This document shows positions 27,101-34,501 of a DNA stretch of 53,081 nt, one piece after another (position 1 is the first letter of the stretch; each line of letters begins with the position of its first letter). The DNA is from Bacillota bacterium. GTDB lineage: Bacteria > Bacillota > Clostridia > Peptostreptococcales > Anaerovoracaceae. The stretch lies in NCBI GenBank assembly GCA_017941085.1, contig JAGAXF010000016.1, positions 1 to 53,081 on the forward strand, in the 5' to 3' direction. The notes beneath the pieces are model-generated. The model was given only the letters and a program-made list of their open reading frames with translations, ran no database searches and was not told where the DNA came from. The position numbers and the translations under genes are program-made.

Positions 27101-28854
27101 TCACCATCGTATACGATGTCATTCTTTGCTGTGATTTTGAAATCTGTGTCCTGAAGGGTTGCCTTTGCTATCTCCCACTTTACTACCACTTCACCTGTGT
27201 AGTTGGACTCTTCCTTTGCAACGAGCGTGTATTCAAGTACTCCTGCTTCAACGCCCTTTGTTAATCCACCTTCTGCAATCGTATAGTCTTTTCCTTCTTC
27301 AAGAACTATCTCACGATTTCCGGCGTTCACTACTATAGTTTCAGGAGCATGTTCTTTACCATCGTATGTGAATAGTTCCGGATTAACTGTTGTAAGATCA
27401 AAGGTAGCAGGTTCTTTTTCTGTTGCCTCAGTTGCTTTGATATACTGAGTAATTCTTTCCGGGCTTTCTGCTTCCTCCGGATTGTAGTCCGGGTGCTCAG
27501 TCCCTACAACAAACTCTGCCATGGCGAGAGGTCTCTTGCCATAGGTGAAAGCCTTTCTAATAACAAAGTCCCATGAATTATTCTCAGTGCCTTTGACCGT
27601 GACTTCTGCTTTAATCTCATAGGTTTTTCCTAATTCAAATTCGGTTACTTTACTATCTTCTGCGTCACGGAATTCTACTTTAATACTTTCAATCTCTGCA
27701 CCATAGAGTTCTTTGGCGGTTTTTACATTAGTTTCATTAGGAAGCTCGTCTCCAAAGTAGTATGCGTCCTTAACTTCAAGCCATACTCCACGACGCTTAA
27801 CTGTCACAAACTGGCTGCCGTCATCTTCATATTCATTTTTACATTCAAGCCAGATTGTATGTCCATCAGATTCAACGCCGTCCAATTTACTGGCTGCTAT
27901 TGTATTATGGTTATGGCTGATTGTAACAATGCTGTTGTTCTCTGTGGCACTTTCTGCCGGCTCATCGGCTTTAATTGAATATTTAAACTTGTAATAATTT
28001 TGTCTGTCGTTATCAACTTCTGCAATCTTAACCTTATCTGATGCGCAGGTTAATATTTTGTTTGTATAGAGAGAATATGTTTTTCCTGGAATTAAAGCGT
28101 CATATGTTTTTTCTTCACCTGTAGCTTCGTCTGCGATAGTCTTCTCTTCAGGCATAAGAGTTCCTTCCCATATATACTCGCCGGGCTCCATGTTTTCGAA
28201 CTCTATTGCCTGGCGGACGTCGATAATCTTAGACGTGGCCCCCTTGGTCCAATATATGCTTTTGTGGTTCTCGTCACCATATACACAATATTCCATTGTG
28301 TATTCTCCGATATCGGTTGCTTTTAGGTCATGGATATTGGTTGTACCATCTTTACTTGGCTGATAATTACCATCCGCATCCTTATAGCGATAGTAGAGTG
28401 TTCCGTCATTAGTTTGTCCTGCCTCAAAAATTTCTACTGCCTCACCGGTATAATGTTTGTTAACTGCCGACGGTGTCGGATTGACTACCGGGTCTGCAGG
28501 ATCAATGGACCATGTACCCTCTATAGGGGGATCATTTTCTTCAGCCTTTAGAGTAACCACATATTGGCCTACATTTTTAGCTTCGAGCGTACCGCTATCA
28601 AACCTATAATAATTAAATTGATCCTCAGTTATATCTACTTCTCCTTTATAGAGTCTCCAAGTCACACTTTGATTTTCACCATTGTATACCAGTGGCTCAG
28701 TAAGCTCTTTATCGCCAACAAAAAACTTTAGCAATAGATCCCCATCATCCGCATGTGCGACGGTCGGGAAGGCTGCGATTGGCACGCATCCAACAATCAA
28801 TAATGCTATTAATAAACTGGATATCAGTTTATACCATGTTCGTTTCGTTTTCAT
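24190..28854 (-). CDS. Large secreted repeat protein, MBG-like domains
   Basis: 1554 residues from the ATG at 28854, which has AAGGAGG 8 nt upstream; the frame is open further up but without a better start. A signal peptide (basic start, hydrophobic core, cleavage after AHA at residue 35) leads into a chain of MBG-like immunoglobulin-type modules (e.g. FTYDGKEHAPETIVV, WEIAKATL, KPVAGQKITFGG). A (Pro-Thr-Glu) tract lies near 961-985 and a second Glu-Pro-Thr-Gly tract near 1113-1138. Three C-terminal repeats of ~90 residues (about 1258-1553) share YGVLIYRDGEL and SGTFLAKDKGTG. No LPXTG, SLH or choline-binding motif is present, so it is secreted or held by unknown means. The protein is strongly acidic. 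The function is unknown; adhesion is a guess. Confidence 0.85.
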   Translation of the reverse strand: MKTKRTWYKLISSLLIALLIVGCVPIAAFPTVAHADDGDLLLKFFVGDKELTEPLVYNGENQSVTWRLYKGEVDITEDQFNYYRFDSGTLEAKNVGQYVVTLKAEENDPPIEGTWSIDPADPVVNPTPSAVNKHYTGEAVEIFEAGQTNDGTLYYRYKDADGNYQPSKDGTTNIHDLKATDIGEYTMEYCVYGDENHKSIYWTKGATSKIIDVRQAIEFENMEPGEYIWEGTLMPEEKTIADEATGEEKTYDALIPGKTYSLYTNKILTCASDKVKIAEVDNDRQNYYKFKYSIKADEPAESATENNSIVTISHNHNTIAASKLDGVESDGHTIWLECKNEYEDDGSQFVTVKRRGVWLEVKDAYYFGDELPNETNVKTAKELYGAEIESIKVEFRDAEDSKVTEFELGKTYEIKAEVTVKGTENNSWDFVIRKAFTYGKRPLAMAEFVVGTEHPDYNPEEAESPERITQYIKATEATEKEPATFDLTTVNPELFTYDGKEHAPETIVVNAGNREIVLEEGKDYTIAEGGLTKGVEAGVLEYTLVAKEESNYTGEVVVKWEIAKATLQDTDFKITAKNDIVYDGEVVNVDDDFTYDGARKEELLNHKGTELIIDKFQKDEEVEPEQGEEPQTEPTYEKVDIDNNVAKNAGEKYAVITLHTRNYEDLTFTVPFEIHKKEVTIKPVAGQKITFGGKVLEEPEYTVEGIVELEGEPENFGDILDVSYDKEKDITTGTITEKVQKVDELGKPVFEEGDSEIPVMEDQEKKVPYLNAGSYAYELQETATDKNYSFKLMNKAPKFTVEPKSITATTTSGEPEEKTKDITAKLIEVKGTFKEGTTFDFTGEKQSVKVDAEVRDEVLGLNLVLEKDYAVAGARERVNPGTYNVQLKGLNNYKDVDNLVWGIDSIENPAKLDWRNEYKDTEGTKVYDGEDVTGMLELVRGELPENAEVTWEYYEAKEEEVTPTEPTEPTEPTEPTEPTDPTEPTALETEWVAASDKLEAAPKDAGDYLAKAIVSATGYDTVELVKDVHITKRPVKVEAVLDKEVYTYGEEPPKVVKTVYQIETPETPNEGLLEEEAEFFTQDYIVWKPAADEDETSGKVTNHRFEGKTIDEAEAEPVGTEPTGNEPAGTEPTGTEEEESEVVKNEYAKNYEFGNNIQPKPFIMKAKFIDAKDIKVTYTEKSPLAEGTVTKCSDIVLYDETTKKNLVEGRDYEIHNNESYEIGVFEIEIVGKMTYQGTREITWEVAAPSVIGTSKISGYEIADDAGRIRFTYENEYKGEGEATYGVLIYRDGELNENMIVGNDKYVDAALKESGTFLAKDKGTGVYVRPYIKAGNDYIYGEQVYVDYAEQKKALDEAEAKITKAEKYDDEGRIKFSYENKYDGETEATYGVLIYRDGELTEDMEVGNDKYVDAALKESGTFLAKDKGTGIYVRPYIKIGSQIKYGEQVFITHDELLTKITKVEKYDENDRIKFTYENNYEGEGETKYGVLIYRDGELTEEMEAGNNKYVEAELKATGTFLARDKGTGVYVRTYIKAGDQYKYGKQMFVAYATIA
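25900..25970 (-). repeat. 9-nt tandem repeat encoding (Pro-Thr-Glu)n
   Basis: About eight near-identical copies of a 9-nt unit (GAGCCTACA and variants on the minus strand) within the secreted protein gene. As the unit is a multiple of three, copy-number change would alter linker length but not frame. Confidence 0.85.
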
Positions 28855-29016
28855 TGGATTTTCCTCCTTGTGCTTATAAGACAAAAACTCTTTTAAACGT
28901 AACATTTTCTATCTATTCGATGATCGGATATAATCCGGAAACACGATTGTAATCTTTCCCCTTTTCATGTGAAAAAATGAATTCTTTAGTTTTTATTATT
29001 TCACATATTCCTTTAA

Positions 29017-29053
29017 GTAACACAAGTGTAACATACGTCTTGTCATATTGCAA
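29017..29053 (-). promoter_or_regulatory. Promoter and overlapping box of the secreted protein gene
   Basis: TTGCAA (29048-29053) and TACACT (29025-29030) are 17 nt apart on the minus strand, ~165 nt before the start codon. A 16-bp imperfect palindrome, GTAACACAAGTGTAAC (29017-29032, plus strand), covers the -10 element. 14 of its 16 bases recur at 29448-29463 in front of the HTH-receiver gene, suggesting a shared regulator. Confidence 0.6.
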
Positions 29054-29094
29054 GCGTTTTTTTATAAATATTTGGTTAAACAAAAAGTCAAATA

Positions 29095-29117
29095 GGGCGG
29101 TTCCAAAGGAACCGCCC
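29095..29117 (-). terminator. Terminator of the signal-peptide-only ORF
   Basis: Stem GGGCGGTTCC/GGAACCGCCC with a TTT loop, followed on the minus strand by TATTTGACTTTTTG. Confidence 0.75.
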
Positions 29118-29158
29118 CACTCTTAAGTGTTTACTTGTTTGGCAAAGTTGGTTTTATC
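29097..29158. repeat. 62-bp direct repeat, copy 2
   Basis: Identical over 62 bp to 24096-24157. Here it begins inside the last codons of the 38-residue ORF and runs through its terminator. Recombination between copies would delete the large secreted protein gene. Confidence 0.9.
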
Positions 29159-29270
29159 TATCTTCTTTCCGCCCGGCCGCATATACCGGTGTTGTCATCG
29201 TCGGCATCATGCCAAACACGATTGCCATGATCAGCAGCAGGCTTAATACTTTTTCTTTAACCCTTTTCAT
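29154..29270 (-). CDS. 38-residue ORF that is almost only a signal peptide
   Basis: An ATG at 29270 with AAGGAG 8 nt upstream opens a 38-residue ORF: basic start (MKRVKEK), a hydrophobic core (LSLLLIMAIVFGMM), a signal-peptidase-like site near VYAA (29-32), then only GRKEDR. The stop lies inside the 62-bp repeat shared with the 3' flank of the big secreted protein gene. The simplest reading is the remains of a second surface-protein gene whose body was deleted between its signal peptide and 3' end. A short secreted peptide is the alternative. It is divergent from the HTH-receiver gene. Confidence 0.6.
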   Translation of the reverse strand: MKRVKEKVLSLLLIMAIVFGMMPTMTTPVYAAGRKEDR

Positions 29271-29380
29271 TTTAAAGTCTCCTTATTCCTATTCTTCGCA
29301 TTAGGTTATATATCAGATAATCGGTTTTATGATTCCGTTAATACAATTGATAATTGTTCCCTTTTAGTCATTTAAGTGTC

Positions 29381-29411
29381 TTGACATACCCTTTACGGGT
29401 TTCAGTATATT
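29381..29411 (+). promoter_or_regulatory. Candidate promoter of the HTH-receiver gene
   Basis: TTGACA (29381-29386) and TATATT (29406-29411) are 19 nt apart, slightly wide. On the other strand TATACT (29404-29409) with TTGTTT 16 nt away could drive the 38-residue ORF, so the region may be a divergent promoter. Confidence 0.4.
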
Positions 29412-29447
29412 CTTTTAAAATCAAAAAACAATGGGATGTGACAGAGC

Positions 29448-29463
29448 GTGACATTTGTGTTAC
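29448..29463 (+). promoter_or_regulatory. Second copy of the shared 16-bp box
   Basis: GTGACATTTGTGTTAC; its complement GTAACACAAATGTCAC matches 14 of 16 bases of the box over the secreted protein promoter at 29017-29032. It lies in the probable leader of the HTH-receiver gene, where it could serve autoregulation. Confidence 0.45.
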
Positions 29464-29531
29464 CAGAAATCTATTGTTTTTTTTATTTTTTTTGTTTATT
29501 ATTATTTTGGGGGAGAAGGAGATTTAATAGA

Positions 29532-30122
29532 ATGCAATCGGATTTTGGTAATAAAATCAAAGAATTACGCATAAAAAACGGCCTGTCTCAGCAGCAGCTG
29601 GCAGACAAAGTATGGGTTAATAGATCAACTATTACAAACTGGGAAACAGGAAGGCGCGTTCCAGACATTATAATGATTAAGCGTCTGGCGGAAAGCTTGG
29701 GCGTACATGTTAATACCCTATTGGAGGGAGACGCGGCTAATGCAGAGAAACTGGAAATTATAGTGGTTGATGACGAGAGAATTGTCTTGTCAGATAGCAT
29801 AGCTGTTGTAGAAGAAGCAATTCCAAACGCTTCAATTGCAGGCTTTAATAAAGCATCAGAAACTATAGAATACGCCAAATCCAGAGACATCGGAATTGCT
29901 TTTGTTGATGTGGAGATTGGCATTCCCAGCGGCCTTGACCTTTGTAGAGAATTACTGAAAATAAATCCCGAAACCAATGTGGTTTTTTTGACCGCCTTTG
30001 AAAACTATGCCCTAGAGGCATGGGATACCGGGGCCTGTGGATTTCTCCTTAAGCCACTGACTGTAGAGGCTATTCATAAGCAACTTACTATGCTTAGGCA
30101 CCCGGTAGTGGGGATGGAATAA
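29532..30122 (+). CDS. HTH (Xre-type) plus response-regulator receiver protein
   Basis: 196 residues from the ATG at 29532, preceded by GAAGGAG; the frame is open to 29448 but that part codes for an unlikely Phe-rich stretch. Residues 8-62 are an Xre-type HTH (GLSQQQLADKVWVNRSTITN). Residues 75-188 are a receiver: VDDER (Asp80, Asp81), phosphorylated Asp126 in FVDVEIG, Thr154 in FLTAFENYALEA, Lys174 in LLKPLT. The receiver resembles those of LytTR regulators. The DNA-binding domain comes first, opposite to normal response regulators. No kinase gene is adjacent. It probably controls the neighbouring secreted protein locus. Confidence 0.85.
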   Translation: MQSDFGNKIKELRIKNGLSQQQLADKVWVNRSTITNWETGRRVPDIIMIKRLAESLGVHVNTLLEGDAANAEKLEIIVVDDERIVLSDSIAVVEEAIPNASIAGFNKASETIEYAKSRDIGIAFVDVEIGIPSGLDLCRELLKINPETNVVFLTAFENYALEAWDTGACGFLLKPLTVEAIHKQLTMLRHPVVGME

Positions 30123-30125
30123 TTC

Positions 30126-31283
30126 CTATTCTTTAGAGTTGTTATCTTTTTTATTAATCAGATATTTTATTTCATTGGTCACTCTTTTTCGACTTGAGGT
30201 CATTCCACGAAAAAGTCTGTAGCACCATGCAGCCGGAATTAATATTGGGCTCTTTTCAACCCAAGGAGCTGCACCTCTTAGCAGCCTTGGGGGCGTAAAG
30301 ATTCGGAAGAGTACAAAGCGCAGCTTGGAGCCCTTACCGTATTTTTCAAAGGCAGTATTAACTGCGTTTTCAAGGGTTCCGTAAGTTCCCGAGTGGATAT
30401 AATAGTTAAGGTATTCCTGCTCATCTTGAGCGAGAGGTTCTCTGGCAAATAGCTTTTCTGCAAGCAGGCGATTGCGGAGTTCAAACTCCGTAAGCTCCAG
30501 TTTCTCCAATTCCTCCGCAAGATAATCCCAGTCATAGGAATCTCGGAAGCGCTTAAGGATTACATAGGTGTCCACCAGTGATCTTACGCCGGTACCACCC
30601 CCGGAAAAGTGTTTATATTCATGGGCAAGCATGTAAAGATAATAATCTTCATCACGGAAGTGGTATCCGTATTCTGTACCCTCGGTTTTTATAAGTCTCT
30701 CCTTAATATCCTTATAATATGGAAAAAAAGGTCCTTCAAATAGATTACTAAAGAGACTTCTGTGTATTTCAAAATGATATAGTGGTTTCTTCTTGTAAAT
30801 GTCATGGACGCCAATACCCATTCTTTCGCAGGTGTATCCGCACTCCTCAAAGATTTCCTTAATCTCATTTACCTTTGTTTCGTCGCATAGAATATCGTTA
30901 TCCGACATCTGACGCATTCCGGATTTTGGATACCATTCCTTTAGAAGAACGCCTTTAAGGGGTAAATACCAGATTTTATGCTCCTCAAAGTGCTGAAGAA
31001 TAATCCTTCGTTCTGAATCCATAAGGATATTCTTTCGAATTGCCTTTTCCTTAGCCTGGGAGAATTTTCGAGCTGAGATGCCGGCAGATTCGAGAGCGTA
31101 GGCTGCACAGGCGGTTAAATTGTGTCTATTACAGACTTTGTATAACTCAGTCAGGTCCACATCCCGCAAGAGTTCCTGATCCGGCACCTGGCCTTTGATG
31201 GCGCAAATCACCAGCTCAATCATTACCGCTGCATACTTGTCATATAATTCTTTTATCATTACTTCCGGTGTTTTTTCTGCCAA
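30126..31283 (-). CDS. Nucleotidyltransferase-family protein of the RiPP operon
   Basis: 385 residues of the NTP_transf_5-type family: LPLKGVLLKEWYP, then the acidic pair in MRQMSDNDILCD (near 114-125), and YHFEIHRSLF. Such proteins recur in Firmicute RiPP clusters, including lasso-peptide ones, as presumed tailoring enzymes that move a nucleotide or sugar-phosphate group. The start is a TTG at 31283 with GAGAGGG upstream; an ATG eight codons later is possible. It is the last gene of the operon, 51 nt after the ABC gene. Its actual substrate is unknown. Confidence 0.8.
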   Translation of the reverse strand: MAEKTPEVMIKELYDKYAAVMIELVICAIKGQVPDQELLRDVDLTELYKVCNRHNLTACAAYALESAGISARKFSQAKEKAIRKNILMDSERRIILQHFEEHKIWYLPLKGVLLKEWYPKSGMRQMSDNDILCDETKVNEIKEIFEECGYTCERMGIGVHDIYKKKPLYHFEIHRSLFSNLFEGPFFPYYKDIKERLIKTEGTEYGYHFRDEDYYLYMLAHEYKHFSGGGTGVRSLVDTYVILKRFRDSYDWDYLAEELEKLELTEFELRNRLLAEKLFAREPLAQDEQEYLNYYIHSGTYGTLENAVNTAFEKYGKGSKLRFVLFRIFTPPRLLRGAAPWVEKSPILIPAAWCYRLFRGMTSSRKRVTNEIKYLINKKDNNSKE

Positions 31284-31334
31284 ACTATTTCCCTCTCTTT
31301 AGTTCCATGTCTGTTTAATTCCATATCTGTTCAA

Positions 31335-33056
31335 CTATCTTTTAGCCCCTTTCACCTCGGTGATACCCTGGCCGTCAAATTCCAAGATGCGGTCGCAAAT
31401 CTTAAGGGCTGCCGGACGGTGGGTTACGATAACCACCGTTTTGTCCGTTAAACTCCTTAGATTAATAAGGAGCCTACTTTCCGTTCCTTCATCCAAGGCG
31501 CTGGTTGCCTCATCAAGAAGTACCACCGGACAGTCCGCAAAGATGGCTCTTGCAATGGCAATTCTTTGCATCTGTCCTTCTGAAAGTCCAGTTCCTCGCT
31601 CTCCTAGAACAGTGTCTACGCCTTGTTCCAGTTCATCTACAAACTCCTTGGCACAGGCTATAGAAAGAGCGCGGTCCAGTTTTTCATCATCCTGCCCTGC
31701 TGTTGGATCAGCAAAGGAGATAATATCTCGGATTGTTCCGGACATAAGCTGATTTCCTTGGGGTACATAGGCAAAGAGTCTGCGATACTGGGCAGTTAGT
31801 TCATGTTCCCCTGCTCCATCAACAAAATACCGGTCTCCCCCATCTAGTTGATAGACGCTCATAATAAGCTTTAGGATTGTGGACTTGCCGCTTCCACTGT
31901 GTCCGGTAAAGGCCACATATTCACCTTTGTTGATTTTAATGCTGATGTCCTTAAGTACAATGGGCATATTGGCCTTTGATAAGTCTTCCATCCGTTCCAC
32001 AGAGGGAAGGTATGTGAATTCTGCATTTCTAAGACCAAAGGACAAAAGATCTCGATGATAGAAGTTCTTGATTTCCTCTGTTGAATAGGGCTTATCCTCT
32101 GTATCCAGATGGAACTTTTCAATCTCCATCAGTCTTTCGGCACTTGCCATCATAGCATAGTATTTGGGAAGATACCCTGTTAAATTTGTAAAGGGGGCCT
32201 GAATTTGAGATACTAGCTGTGTTATTGCTGTTAGCGTTCCGTAGGTAATCCTTCCCATCAGGATGCCATATCCGCAGTAGCAAACTGCAAAGACATACAT
32301 CCCATTAAGGGCCAAGGAAAAACCAATATTGCTTATATTTGAGAATCGGTTTCTCTTCATTCGGGCAGCCTTATGAATCTGCATTTTTTCTTCAGCACCT
32401 TGCTGAACCTGTTCCTCTGCTGCGTAGCTTCGAATCATCATAAGACTGCCGATACGTTCCTGAAGAAATATCCTAAGTAGGCCGTCTTTTTCTTGCATAT
32501 TCTTATGAAGGCGTTTTAGAACTCTACGAAATACGTAGGTTAAGATTATTACTAAGACTCCGCCGGGTATTATGATTGCCGCAAAGATAGGATCCAAGGC
32601 AATCATCATGGCTATTGCGCTTATGAGCTTAACTACCATGCCTGCAAATCCCGGCAGTATATCCACATAACCATCTGTTACAACAGTGGTGTCATTGGTA
32701 AGGCGATTAAGCCATTCCCCTGAGTGAACCGCGCTGACACTGGCAAAGTCCCGATGCATTATGTTCCTCATAAGACGAGCCTTGAAGAGATTCTCAAAGG
32801 TGGATTTGGATAGTTCCGTAAGATATCTTATTAGAGTCCTAAGACCAATTTGACAAAGAACCAGGATAACTGTTAAAAAAACTGCTCTCCAAAAGCCGCC
32901 GGAATCCCCTGCCACTGCTGTATCCACTATATTACGAAGGAGCAGCGCATAGAGCACTCCGCTGGCACCGTGCAGTGCCTGAACAATTGTAAGTTCCAAA
33001 ATATATCGTTTTTTTGACCCAGGAACGGCATATAGCCATTTTGCCGTATTGTTCAT
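31335..33056 (-). CDS. ABC exporter (fused permease-ATPase) of the RiPP operon
   Basis: 573 residues: six-helix exporter domain (about 15-310), then an ATPase with Walker A GHSGSGKST, the signature region GLSEGQMQRIAIARAI (LSEGQ rather than LSGGQ), and Walker B VVLLDEATSALDE. It lacks the N-terminal C39 peptidase domain that lantibiotic-type exporters use to cut a leader, so leader removal must be done elsewhere, perhaps by the S26 peptidase. Its start overlaps the S26 stop by 4 nt. It probably works as a homodimer to export the modified peptide. Confidence 0.9.
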   Translation of the reverse strand: MNNTAKWLYAVPGSKKRYILELTIVQALHGASGVLYALLLRNIVDTAVAGDSGGFWRAVFLTVILVLCQIGLRTLIRYLTELSKSTFENLFKARLMRNIMHRDFASVSAVHSGEWLNRLTNDTTVVTDGYVDILPGFAGMVVKLISAIAMMIALDPIFAAIIIPGGVLVIILTYVFRRVLKRLHKNMQEKDGLLRIFLQERIGSLMMIRSYAAEEQVQQGAEEKMQIHKAARMKRNRFSNISNIGFSLALNGMYVFAVCYCGYGILMGRITYGTLTAITQLVSQIQAPFTNLTGYLPKYYAMMASAERLMEIEKFHLDTEDKPYSTEEIKNFYHRDLLSFGLRNAEFTYLPSVERMEDLSKANMPIVLKDISIKINKGEYVAFTGHSGSGKSTILKLIMSVYQLDGGDRYFVDGAGEHELTAQYRRLFAYVPQGNQLMSGTIRDIISFADPTAGQDDEKLDRALSIACAKEFVDELEQGVDTVLGERGTGLSEGQMQRIAIARAIFADCPVVLLDEATSALDEGTESRLLINLRSLTDKTVVIVTHRPAALKICDRILEFDGQGITEVKGAKR

Positions 33057-33490
33057 TTTTTTACCAATCGTTTTATCCAGCTAATGCCATGCAAAATAAA
33101 GGCCCTCACAGGAAAGAGGTCGCACCAAAGATGTACATAGAGACGGTACATCCAATGGGTTACGGGAATCTCTTTTCCGTCGCGGATCACGGCGGTGAGT
33201 ACGCCAATAATTCGCTGGTCATTTACATACTCCTTTGTCCAGCAGTTATCTCCGCATATTACATAGTCGTAATCTCGAACCTTTATAATGCGGTGCAAGA
33301 CATATAGGCCCTCACTTCTTTTGTAAAGGACAACATCGTATTTTTTTAGCTTTCCCTTAATAGGTTCAACCCTAATTAAATCCCTACCTTGCCTAATCAA
33401 GGGCAGCATGCTCACTCCCTTGTTGGAATATATGAATTTTCCTGTTTTTGCAAGATGTTCTTCAATTGTTGAATCAATCATCGATTGCAC
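33053..33490 (-). CDS. S24/S26-type peptidase of the RiPP operon
   Basis: 145 residues of the signal-peptidase-like clan: NKGVSMLPLIRQG carries the nucleophile Ser27, and GLYVLHRIIKV supplies His66, as in the Ser-His (SipW/ER-type) group rather than Ser-Lys. VICGDNCWTKE is the conserved GDN box. One C-terminal hydrophobic stretch may anchor it. A GTG at 33490, 5 nt after AAGGAG within the end of the pqqD-like gene, is the best start; an ATG three codons later is the alternative. It could cleave the precursor leader. Confidence 0.82.
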   Translation of the reverse strand: MQSMIDSTIEEHLAKTGKFIYSNKGVSMLPLIRQGRDLIRVEPIKGKLKKYDVVLYKRSEGLYVLHRIIKVRDYDYVICGDNCWTKEYVNDQRIIGVLTAVIRDGKEIPVTHWMYRLYVHLWCDLFPVRAFILHGISWIKRLVKK

Positions 33491-33734
33491 CGATACTCCT
33501 TAAGCCATTGACAACCTTTTCTACATCACTCATGGCAACCTCCGGTGAAACATCCCATTTGGCTCTCATCTTTTCCACTATTTCTTCTAGGGTTGTCTCT
33601 TCCATTAGGCAATTGATGATGAATCCTGCAGTGGGATTGCTACGAACAAGACCTGAAAAGACCGTAGTGCCGGTGGATACCAAGAGCTGCTCTTCCCCAT
33701 CCTGGTGGGAAATAAATCCGCTGTTAATCTTCAT
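33474..33734 (-). CDS. PqqD-type peptide chaperone
   Basis: 86 residues from the ATG at 33734, which has GGAGG 7 nt upstream; an ATG two codons earlier lies too close to it. The pattern (STGTTVFSGLVRSNPTAGFIIN, then CLMEETTLEEIVEKM) is the PqqD / RiPP recognition element fold, which binds precursor leaders and delivers them to the modifying enzyme. It overlaps the S26 gene by 17 nt. As a free-standing PqqD it is like the B1 protein of lasso-peptide systems. Confidence 0.88.
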   Translation of the reverse strand: MKINSGFISHQDGEEQLLVSTGTTVFSGLVRSNPTAGFIINCLMEETTLEEIVEKMRAKWDVSPEVAMSDVEKVVNGLRSIGAIDD

Positions 33735-33754
33735 ATGCATTCCTCCAGTAATAA

Positions 33755-34501
33755 TTATTTCATTGCTTGGTATGCTATTTCTGCTGCCTCCGGTTCCATG
33801 GTGCAGCATATTTGATATATTGCCACTTTTTCTGCCATGATATCCAGAAGTTCCAAAGTTTTTTTCATTTTCTCCGGGCTTACAGGATGATAGCTTTGTT
33901 GGACCAGCATGGCATATGCCTGACGTTTGGTAATTTGCTGGACTTGATTCTTATCTCCCCTGGACAGGATTCCTATAGCCTTTAACGGTACCGAAATGTT
34001 TGATCCCAGGCGGTGTTTTCCATTGTAGGGAGAGCCATAGACTATAACGCCACTGTCTGTCACTCTAAGGAGGGGCTTGTCGTCATTCACCATGACGGCT
34101 CTATCTCCTAGGCGCTCGCACCATAGGCGGACATGGGTGGATTTCCCTGTGCCACTCTTGGCTGTAAAAAGGTAACCTTCTCCGTCCAATGCAACGGCAG
34201 AGCCGTGAAAGACAAAGGTGTTGTAGCGCACCATTTCTTCAGCAATTTTTCGGTAGACGGCAGTCTCCTCAAGAAGTTCTTCTGAAAAACTCGGTACAGG
34301 TTTCCCCTCTAGCGTATATTCAGAACGGACCTTCTCGCGTTCATGGATAATATCCTCAGGCGTTGTTTGCACAGAGAAATCTGCCGGGGCATTGGTGTTG
34401 ATCTCATAATCACGGCAGAAACTGTGGACTCTATCGTAGATAGATGTAACCGCTATGACACGTTCGGCTATTTTATATTTCTTCGTCGCCATTGGATTCA
34501 A
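33755..34501 (-). CDS. HPr-kinase-like protein of the RiPP operon
   Basis: 248 residues. The HPr kinase fold shows in FHGSAVALDG, P-loop AKSGTGKSTHVRLW (114-127), VMVNDDKPLLR and GSPYNGKHRLG. Relatives in lasso-peptide clusters (the paeninodin type) phosphorylate a Ser of the precursor; others have unknown targets. The precursor here has several Ser and Thr residues. A TTG at 34501 lies 6 nt after AAGGAG; the ATG at 34492 is 15 nt away, so TTG is preferred. It overlaps the radical SAM gene by 29 nt. Confidence 0.82.
   Translation of the reverse strand: MNPMATKKYKIAERVIAVTSIYDRVHSFCRDYEINTNAPADFSVQTTPEDIIHEREKVRSEYTLEGKPVPSFSEELLEETAVYRKIAEEMVRYNTFVFHGSAVALDGEGYLFTAKSGTGKSTHVRLWCERLGDRAVMVNDDKPLLRVTDSGVIVYGSPYNGKHRLGSNISVPLKAIGILSRGDKNQVQQITKRQAYAMLVQQSYHPVSPEKMKKTLELLDIMAEKVAIYQICCTMEPEAAEIAYQAMK

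Noticed and set aside
25210..27264. Long plus-strand ORFs inside the secreted protein gene
   Set aside because: They are Cys/Phe/Tyr-rich shadows of an acidic repeat protein, without starts or conserved motifs.
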